Of a DNA stretch of 64,000 nt, positions 58,115 to 64,000 are shown one piece after another (within the stretch, counting starts at the first letter, position 1; each line of letters begins with the position of its first letter). The stretch covers positions 124,001 through 188,000 of the forward strand of contig NZ_JAUOSB010000003.1 of NCBI RefSeq assembly GCF_030548295.1, read 5' to 3'. A program made the translations under genes and the position numbers. Below the pieces are notes generated by a model. It was not told the DNA's origin. It ran no database searches and saw nothing but the letters and a program-made list of their open reading frames with translations. This DNA comes from Wenyingzhuangia sp. 2_MG-2023 (lineage in GTDB: Bacteria > Bacteroidota > Bacteroidia > Flavobacteriales > Flavobacteriaceae).

Positions 58115-58247
58115 TAAATCTCAAATTAGATTTGTGAGTTAGTGTTATGTTTAACACTAAACTCTTTTAAAAAATAGAGGATGGCATTTATATGGCAGTT
58201 GTTCTCTATTTTTTAGTTTCAATTAAAACCACCATGAAGTACAGCTT

Positions 58248-59126
58248 ATGAAGATCTCCCTAAAAAAAACGCAAGAAATTATCGTAGAAACCTACAAACA
58301 ATGGAACAAAAATGATCCTTTTCAGATGAGTGCTGCCATTAGTTACTACGCATTATTCTCTTTTCCTGCCTTGTTGATCATCATCATTCATTCTATTGGT
58401 TTTTTTTACAGTGAATCTCAAGTAAAAACAAAAATAATCAACGAAATAGCCTCTATTTTAGGTAGAGAAACAGCTGTCTTTGTAGAAAACATCTTAGAAA
58501 ACTCTTACAATTTAGAGCAATCTAAAATTGCTTTAATTATTGGTGTAATTACTTTGTTGTATGGTGCTACGGGACTTTTTATTGCTTTGCAAAAAGCATT
58601 GAATAAAATATGGGGAGTTCCCGAATCTACTAAAAGAGGTTTTTTTAAATTGATTAAAGATCGATTGTTTTCTTTAAGCTTGGTACTTATTATTGGTTTT
58701 CTACTACTCACGTCATTAATACTAACTTCGGTTATCAACGCACTAACTGATTGGATTCGAACTGTTTTTCCTGAGTTTATTCTTTTGATTTTTCAAATTG
58801 TAAACTTTGTAATTCCCCTACTGTTAATCACCGTTTTGTTTGCCTTAATTTTCAAGATATTACCCGATGCCGTTATCAAGTGGACAGATGTTTGGTTGGG
58901 TTCTTTTGTTACCAGTTTGCTGTTTAGTATAGGAAAACAAGCGTTGGGAATTTATTTTGCAAAAGCAAATCCAGAATCTACTTTTGGAGCAGCAGGATCT
59001 GTTATTTTAATTCTGCTTTGGGTCTCTTATTCTAGCCTTATATTGTTCTTTGGAGCAGAATTCACAAAGGTCTATGCTTTAAAATATGGAGATGGAATTT
59101 TATCTAACAATACCTCAAAATCCTAA
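58248..59126 (+). CDS. YihY/virulence-factor BrkB family membrane protein
   Basis: A 292-residue inner-membrane protein with about six transmembrane helices. QMSAAISYYALFSFPALLIIIIHSIGFF (about 26-53), GVITLLYGATGLFIALQKALNKIWGVPE (about 98-125) and the C-terminal YFAKANPESTFGAAGSVILILLWVSYSSLILFFGAEFTKVYA are all family markers (formerly called ribonuclease BN). The physiological role is unknown. No signal for cotranscription with DUF1328, as the spacing is 133 bases. Confidence 0.9.
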   Translation: MKISLKKTQEIIVETYKQWNKNDPFQMSAAISYYALFSFPALLIIIIHSIGFFYSESQVKTKIINEIASILGRETAVFVENILENSYNLEQSKIALIIGVITLLYGATGLFIALQKALNKIWGVPESTKRGFFKLIKDRLFSLSLVLIIGFLLLTSLILTSVINALTDWIRTVFPEFILLIFQIVNFVIPLLLITVLFALIFKILPDAVIKWTDVWLGSFVTSLLFSIGKQALGIYFAKANPESTFGAAGSVILILLWVSYSSLILFFGAEFTKVYALKYGDGILSNNTSKS

Positions 59127-59335
59127 ACCAAATACACTCTCATTTATGTTACCAAGTGTAACACCACAGTTAAACAACTGTATATCAACTAGTAAAAAAC
59201 GTTATTAAAAAAAATCTAATTTCTAAGTCTTTATGGTGTAAATACAGTTAATAACACGTGGAAATTACTAACTTCGTTACTCGCAATTTAATTTTTGTTT
59301 TTTCTAGAAACAAACAATCTGTATAAACAAGACAT

Positions 59336-62300
59336 ATGGCTTTAAAAGTAGTTATTTCACACAAAACAAAATACAAGTACGATCGTTCCGTAAGTTTATC
59401 TCCACATATATTTAGGCTAAGACCTGCACCACATAGTAGGACTCCTATAGAATCATACTCCTTAAAAATAAAACCTGAAAATCACTTTTTCAATTGGCAA
59501 CAAGATCCATTTGGAAACTATCAGGCTAGAGTTGTGTTTCCTGATAAGACAACCGAAATGTCTATTGATGTAGAAATCATTGCGGATTTAAAGACCATCA
59601 ACCCTTTTGACTTTTTTGTAGAAGAAAGTGCTGAAGAGTTTCCTTTCAAATATTCTGACGATACCAAAAAGGAATTGCATCCTTATTTGGAAATTACAGA
59701 AAAAGGTCCTTTGCTGATTGATTTTATCAAATCCTTAGATTTTACACCTAGAAAAACTATTTATTTTCTAATTGACATCAACCAAAGAATAAATGAACTT
59801 TTAAAATACAACATTCGTTTAGAACCTGGAGTACAATCTTCTGATGAAACGCTAGAATGTGAAACAGGATCTTGTAGAGATTATGCTTGGTTGTTTATTC
59901 AAGTAATGAGACACTTAGGTTTTGGAGCCAGATTTGTTTCTGGTTATTTGGTACAATTAACCGCAGATGAAAAATCATTAGATGGTCCTTCTGGTCCTCC
60001 CGAAGATTTTACAGATTTACACGCTTGGGCAGAAGTTTATTTGCCAGGTGCAGGTTGGATTGGTTTTGATGCAACTTCTGGACTTTTAACGGGAGAAGGT
60101 CATATTCCATTAGCTTGTACACCGCATTACGATAGTGCTGCTGCCGTAACAGGAATGTCTGATGTTTGTGAAACTGAGTTTGAATTTGACAATTCTGTAA
60201 CCCGAATTTTAGAATCGCCAAGGGTTACCAAACCTTATACAGAAGATCAATGGAAAGCCATAGACAAGCTAGGAAACAAAGTTGAAAAAGAACTACAAGA
60301 AGGTGATGTAAGATTGACCATGGGTGGTGAACCTACTTTTGTTTCTATTGATGATATGGAAGCTGATGAGTGGAACACTACTGCAGATGGACCTCAAAAA
60401 CGTAAATTAGCGGATGATTTGACTCAACAATTGTTGAATAAAATTGCCGTTGGAGGAATGTTACACCATGCTCAAGGAAAATGGTATCCTGGTGAACCTT
60501 TGCCTAGATGGGAAATTCAATTGTATTGGAGAAAAGATGGTGAAACTATTTGGCATTACCCTGAATTGTTATCTTGTTTTGCAAAAAACAAAATAGTGCC
60601 AGAAGGTAGCGATCTTAAGTTTTTAGAAACGTTGACTACTTACTTAAACGTAGACAAAAATCACATCACTCCTACTTACGAAGATGCTTTTTACATGTTG
60701 TGGGAAGAAGGAAAACTACCTGTTGATGTAGATATAACCAAAAAAGATAGCAAAGAACTAATTCATAAAAAATTAGCAGAAATATTAAAACAAGGAACAG
60801 ACAAAGCTGTAGGATATGTTTTACCATTAAACCATACCCAAAGCAAATGGTTTACTAGTGAGTGGCAATTCCGTAGAAACAACTTATTTTTAACTCCCGG
60901 AAATTCTCCTGTAGGTTTAAGATTGCCTTTAGATTCACTAATGGCCAAACCTGAATATGAAATTTTCCCTATCTACGAACCAGATTTGTTTAAAGACAAC
61001 AACCCGTTGCCTGTTTTTGAAGAAATTGTAGATACTCGTCACAAAGATTTTGTTGAAAATGGATTGGAGGAAGACAAACCAGAATACTTTGTAAGAACGG
61101 CATTATGTTCTGAGGTTAGAGACGGTAAATTGTACTTGTTTTTACCACCATTAGATTCCGCAGACGCTTTCTTAGATTTGATTGCCTCAATTGAAGCAAC
61201 ATCTAAAGAATTGAACATTCCTGTTATTTTGGAAGGATACAATCCACCACATGACAACCGAGTAGAATCTATGAAAATTACTCCAGATCCAGGTGTAATT
61301 GAAATTAACGTGCACCCAACCAAAAACTGGAAAGATTTGGTAAACAACACCATGACTTTGTATGACGAAGCCAAAAAAGTACGTTTGGGAACTCAGAAAT
61401 TTATGTTGGATGGAAAACACACAGGTACGGGTGGTGGAAATCACGTTACTTTAGGAGGAACATCTCCTTCTGACAGTCCACTATTACGCAAGCCAAGTTT
61501 GTTGCGTAGTTTGTTAACTTTCTGGCAACATCACCCAGGACTTTCGTATTTATTTTCTGGATCTTTTATTGGAGCTACAAGTCAGGCACCAAGAATAGAC
61601 GAAGCAAGAATGGAAAACTTGTACGAATTAGAAATAGCGTTTAGTCAAATTCCTAAAAACGGAGAAGTTCCTTTTTGGTTGACAGATAGATTGTTTAGAC
61701 ACTTGTTAACAGATCTTACAGGAAATACGCACAGAGCAGAATTCTGTATAGATAAATTATATTCTCCTGATTCTTCTTCAGGAAGATTGGGAATTTTAGA
61801 ATTAAGAGGTTTTGACATGCCTCCACACCCACAGATGAGTTTGACCCAGATGCTATTGGTAAGAACTTTGGTTTCTTGGTTCTGGAAAAAACCTTACGAA
61901 CACAATTTGGTAAGATGGGGTACAGAATTGCATGACAAATTTTTGATAGAACATTATGTTCGTGAAGACCTTAAAGATGTTGTAGAACAATTGAATCAAG
62001 CAGGTTACGAATTCAAATTAGACTGGTTTGACCCTTTCTTTGAATTTAGATTTCCACAACACGGTATGATTGAAGTCAACAACATTCAATTAGAATTGAG
62101 AGCTGGAATAGAACCTTGGAATGTATTGGGAGAAGAAATGACTGGTGGTGGTACTTCAAGATATGTAGATTCATCACTAGAAAGATTGCAAGTAAAAGTA
62201 AGTAATTTCACAAACGAACGTTATGTTTTGACTTGTAATGGAATTAAAGTTGATTTAAAACCTACTCCTGTAAAAGGAGAATATGTTGCAGGAATAAGAT

Positions 62301-62671
62301 ACAAAGCATGGGATCCTTTCTCTGCCTTACACCCTACTATAAAAGTAGACACTCCCCTATCTTTTGATATTGTAGATACATGGAATGAAAAGTCTATAGG
62401 TGGTTGTCGTTATTTTGTTGCGCACCCAGGTGGTAGATCTTACGAGACCTTCCCTGTGAATAGTTTTGAAGCTGAATCTAGAAGAATCAATCGTTTTTGG
62501 GATGTTGGAGAAGTACAAACTGATGTAGAAATTATGGAGGAAGCTGCTGCATCCGATCAGGAGACTTCTAAAAAGTCTGTAGAAGAGATGGGAAGTTCAA
62601 AAAGTTTTAAATATAAAACCATTCCTAACAACCCAGAATTTCCAAATACACTAGATTTGCGTAAAAAATAG
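59336..62671 (+). CDS. Transglutaminase-like / DUF2126 two-domain protein
   Basis: A 1111-residue protein. The N-terminal third is a bacterial transglutaminase-like cysteine protease fold: Transglut_N (about 1-90, ISHKTKYKYDRSVSLSPHIFRLRP), then a core with Cys180 in ETGSCRDYAWLF, His229 in DLHAWAEVYLPGAGW and Asp245 in FDATSG, an intact triad. The remaining 800 residues are DUF2126 (MGGEPTFVSIDDMEADEWN.., KHTGTGGGNHVTLGG), of predicted amidoligase-like or peptide-bond chemistry. Such proteins occur with circularly permuted ATP-grasp and alpha-E proteins, as here, and with the Anbu proteasome-like peptidase in other bacteria. A peptide modification system is predicted but unproven. It is 9 bases ahead of the ATP-grasp gene. 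Confidence 0.88.
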   Translation: MALKVVISHKTKYKYDRSVSLSPHIFRLRPAPHSRTPIESYSLKIKPENHFFNWQQDPFGNYQARVVFPDKTTEMSIDVEIIADLKTINPFDFFVEESAEEFPFKYSDDTKKELHPYLEITEKGPLLIDFIKSLDFTPRKTIYFLIDINQRINELLKYNIRLEPGVQSSDETLECETGSCRDYAWLFIQVMRHLGFGARFVSGYLVQLTADEKSLDGPSGPPEDFTDLHAWAEVYLPGAGWIGFDATSGLLTGEGHIPLACTPHYDSAAAVTGMSDVCETEFEFDNSVTRILESPRVTKPYTEDQWKAIDKLGNKVEKELQEGDVRLTMGGEPTFVSIDDMEADEWNTTADGPQKRKLADDLTQQLLNKIAVGGMLHHAQGKWYPGEPLPRWEIQLYWRKDGETIWHYPELLSCFAKNKIVPEGSDLKFLETLTTYLNVDKNHITPTYEDAFYMLWEEGKLPVDVDITKKDSKELIHKKLAEILKQGTDKAVGYVLPLNHTQSKWFTSEWQFRRNNLFLTPGNSPVGLRLPLDSLMAKPEYEIFPIYEPDLFKDNNPLPVFEEIVDTRHKDFVENGLEEDKPEYFVRTALCSEVRDGKLYLFLPPLDSADAFLDLIASIEATSKELNIPVILEGYNPPHDNRVESMKITPDPGVIEINVHPTKNWKDLVNNTMTLYDEAKKVRLGTQKFMLDGKHTGTGGGNHVTLGGTSPSDSPLLRKPSLLRSLLTFWQHHPGLSYLFSGSFIGATSQAPRIDEARMENLYELEIAFSQIPKNGEVPFWLTDRLFRHLLTDLTGNTHRAEFCIDKLYSPDSSSGRLGILELRGFDMPPHPQMSLTQMLLVRTLVSWFWKKPYEHNLVRWGTELHDKFLIEHYVREDLKDVVEQLNQAGYEFKLDWFDPFFEFRFPQHGMIEVNNIQLELRAGIEPWNVLGEEMTGGGTSRYVDSSLERLQVKVSNFTNERYVLTCNGIKVDLKPTPVKGEYVAGIRYKAWDPFSALHPTIKVDTPLSFDIVDTWNEKSIGGCRYFVAHPGGRSYETFPVNSFEAESRRINRFWDVGEVQTDVEIMEEAAASDQETSKKSVEEMGSSKSFKYKTIPNNPEFPNTLDLRKK

Positions 62672-62680
62672 AAATTCTAA

Positions 62681-64000
62681 ATGAGCATTGATTCAAAAAA
62701 TATTTTTACTGATTATTTTTCCGATTTAAAGAACTATGACGAGGTCTTAAAACCTAATAAACAAGTAAACAAAAGCTGGAATAAATTAATCGAAAATATT
62801 GAGGGCATTGGCTTGACAAAACTTCATGATATACAAAGTGAAGTAAACTGGTTGATGGCCGAAAACGGTGTTACTTACAATGTATACAACGATCCTAAAG
62901 GTTTGCACAGACCTTGGGAATTGAATTCCATCCCTTTCATTATTCATGAAAATGAATGGAAAGAAGTAGAAAGAGGAATCAAACAAAGAGCCGAGTTGTT
63001 AAACTTAGTTTTAAAAGATATTTACGGGGAACGAAAATTGATTAAAAACAAAATCATTCCCCCAGAAGTTATTTACGAACATAGAGGTTTTTTAAGACAG
63101 TGTGATCAAATTGAATACACTACATCTAAAAACTTGATGATTTATGCTGCAGAAATAGCTAGAGGTCCAGATGGTAGAATGTGGGTGGTTAATGACCGAA
63201 CTCAAGCTCCTTCTGGAATGGGATATGCGTTGGAAAATAGGTACGCAATGAGTAGAGTGGGTTCTGAATTGTTTCAGGACATTCATGTAAAACAACCTTC
63301 AGAATTTTTCGATCATTTTCATCAAATGTTGTTAAATGCTGCTCCAAAAGAAGTGACCAATCCTAACATTGTTATTTTAACTCCAGGACCTCACAACGAA
63401 ACTTATTTTGAACATGCTTACCTCTCTTCTCTTCTCGGTTATCCGTTGGTGAAAGGAAATGATTTGATTGTGAGAAATGGTTTGGTGTGGATGAAATCCC
63501 TGACAGGTCTAAAAAAGGTTGACGTTATTCTAAGACGAGTAGACGATGTTTTTGTAGATCCTTTGGAGCTAAGAGAAGATTCTTATTTGGGAATAGCAGG
63601 ATTGTTAGAAGTTGTTAGAAATCAAGATGTAACGGTTGTAAACCCTGTAGGTAGCGGCATCATAGAGAACTCTGGATTGGTTCCTTTTATGAATGCTATA
63701 TGCAAGTACTTTTTCAATGAAAATTTGATTCTGCCACAAATTGCTTCATGGTGGTGTGGACAAGAAAAAGAACGAAATTTTGTGATGGAAAACCTCCAAA
63801 ATTATGTTGTCAAAAGAATCGATCGATCTAATAGGGAAAGTATTTATTTCTGTGAATTTTTATCAGAAAAAGAAATTGAGAATTTAAAAAGTGAAATTCT
63901 TAACAACCCATACAGATTTGTCGCTCAGGAAAAAATATCTTTTTCTTCCATTCCCAACTTTGGCAATGACAAATTAGAACCTCGTAAAATTGTTTGCAGA
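62681..64000 (+). CDS. Circularly permuted type 2 ATP-grasp protein, C-terminus beyond window
   Basis: The frame is open from ATG to the right edge (440 codons). IYGERKLIKNKIIPPEVIYEHRGFLRQCDQIE (about 112-143), WVVNDRTQAPSGMGYALENRYAMSRVGSELF (about 168-198) and ILRRVDDVFVDPLELREDS are characteristic of CP_ATPgrasp_2 (PF14403). These ligases catalyse ATP-dependent amide formation and are linked to alpha-E (DUF403) domains and transglutaminase/DUF2126 proteins; the alpha-E domain may be C-terminal or in the next gene outside the window. It starts 9 bases after the transglutaminase gene, so both are one operon. Confidence 0.88.
   Translation, partial: MSIDSKNIFTDYFSDLKNYDEVLKPNKQVNKSWNKLIENIEGIGLTKLHDIQSEVNWLMAENGVTYNVYNDPKGLHRPWELNSIPFIIHENEWKEVERGIKQRAELLNLVLKDIYGERKLIKNKIIPPEVIYEHRGFLRQCDQIEYTTSKNLMIYAAEIARGPDGRMWVVNDRTQAPSGMGYALENRYAMSRVGSELFQDIHVKQPSEFFDHFHQMLLNAAPKEVTNPNIVILTPGPHNETYFEHAYLSSLLGYPLVKGNDLIVRNGLVWMKSLTGLKKVDVILRRVDDVFVDPLELREDSYLGIAGLLEVVRNQDVTVVNPVGSGIIENSGLVPFMNAICKYFFNENLILPQIASWWCGQEKERNFVMENLQNYVVKRIDRSNRESIYFCEFLSEKEIENLKSEILNNPYRFVAQEKISFSSIPNFGNDKLEPRKIVCR

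Overview
The window looks like the chromosome of a marine flavobacterium (Bacteroidota, probably Flavobacteriaceae). The DNA is AT-rich, start sites rarely show a Shine-Dalgarno sequence, and several genes are preceded by the Bacteroidota -7 promoter box TAnnTTTG. Lipoprotein signals of Bacteroidota type are common, and the gene content (mannitol catabolism, sulfatase, CotH lipoprotein, Dps/YtxH stress genes, FadN/FadA cluster) fits that group. Genus cannot be fixed from the sequence alone.

Layout. 1-2.3 kb: a CotH-family lipoprotein cut by the window edge and a nitroreductase. 2.3-11.1 kb: a hexitol (very likely mannitol) utilisation locus. An outer-membrane barrel, a CUT2/Rbs-type ABC importer, mannitol 2-dehydrogenase and fructokinase lie on the minus strand; a Nudix-related regulator and a HAD sugar phosphatase diverge from them across a promoter region with two matching operator-like sites. 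11.1-18.2 kb: a luciferase-like oxidoreductase, an EF-hand protein, a TetR-controlled redox operon (nitroreductase, MDR oxidoreductase, YqhD-type alcohol dehydrogenase) and a LytS/LytR-type two-component system. 18.2-22.5 kb is the accessory island: palindromic repeats, a strict 10-bp repeat array in front of a truncated DUF6266 gene, an orphan lipoprotein, a membrane protein gene broken by a TGA codon and bracketed by integron-like 7-bp boxes, and a REP-associated transposase with its own palindrome embedded in its reading frame. 22.5-33.8 kb: two divergent tripartite efflux operons (TolC-MacA-MacB type, and GbsR-controlled AcrA/AcrB/OprM type). 33.9-43.9 kb: an ABC-2 export operon with a sigma-54 response regulator, then a MarR-headed fatty acid beta-oxidation operon. 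44-49 kb: VOC protein, gph-lrgA-lrgB, an Eco47II-type restriction-modification pair and a decayed TfoX-domain gene. 49-56.5 kb: FAD/Fe-S D-lactate dehydrogenase-like protein, sulfatase, TIGR02757 protein, and a stress operon (Dps, a catalytically degenerate SRAP protein, YtxH protein, two small proteins). 56.6-64 kb: AraC regulator, DUF1328, YihY, then a transglutaminase/DUF2126 protein and a circularly permuted ATP-grasp protein that runs off the window.

How the genes work together: most of the window is ordinary catabolic, efflux and stress metabolism. I did not find a clearly new defence or mobile system. The most unusual signals are the 11-unit 10-bp array upstream of the DUF6266 gene, the SRAP homologue lacking its catalytic residues inside a Dps operon, the cassette-like boxes around the broken membrane-protein gene, the transposase that carries its own REP palindrome in frame, and the paired Nudix-regulator operators of the mannitol locus.
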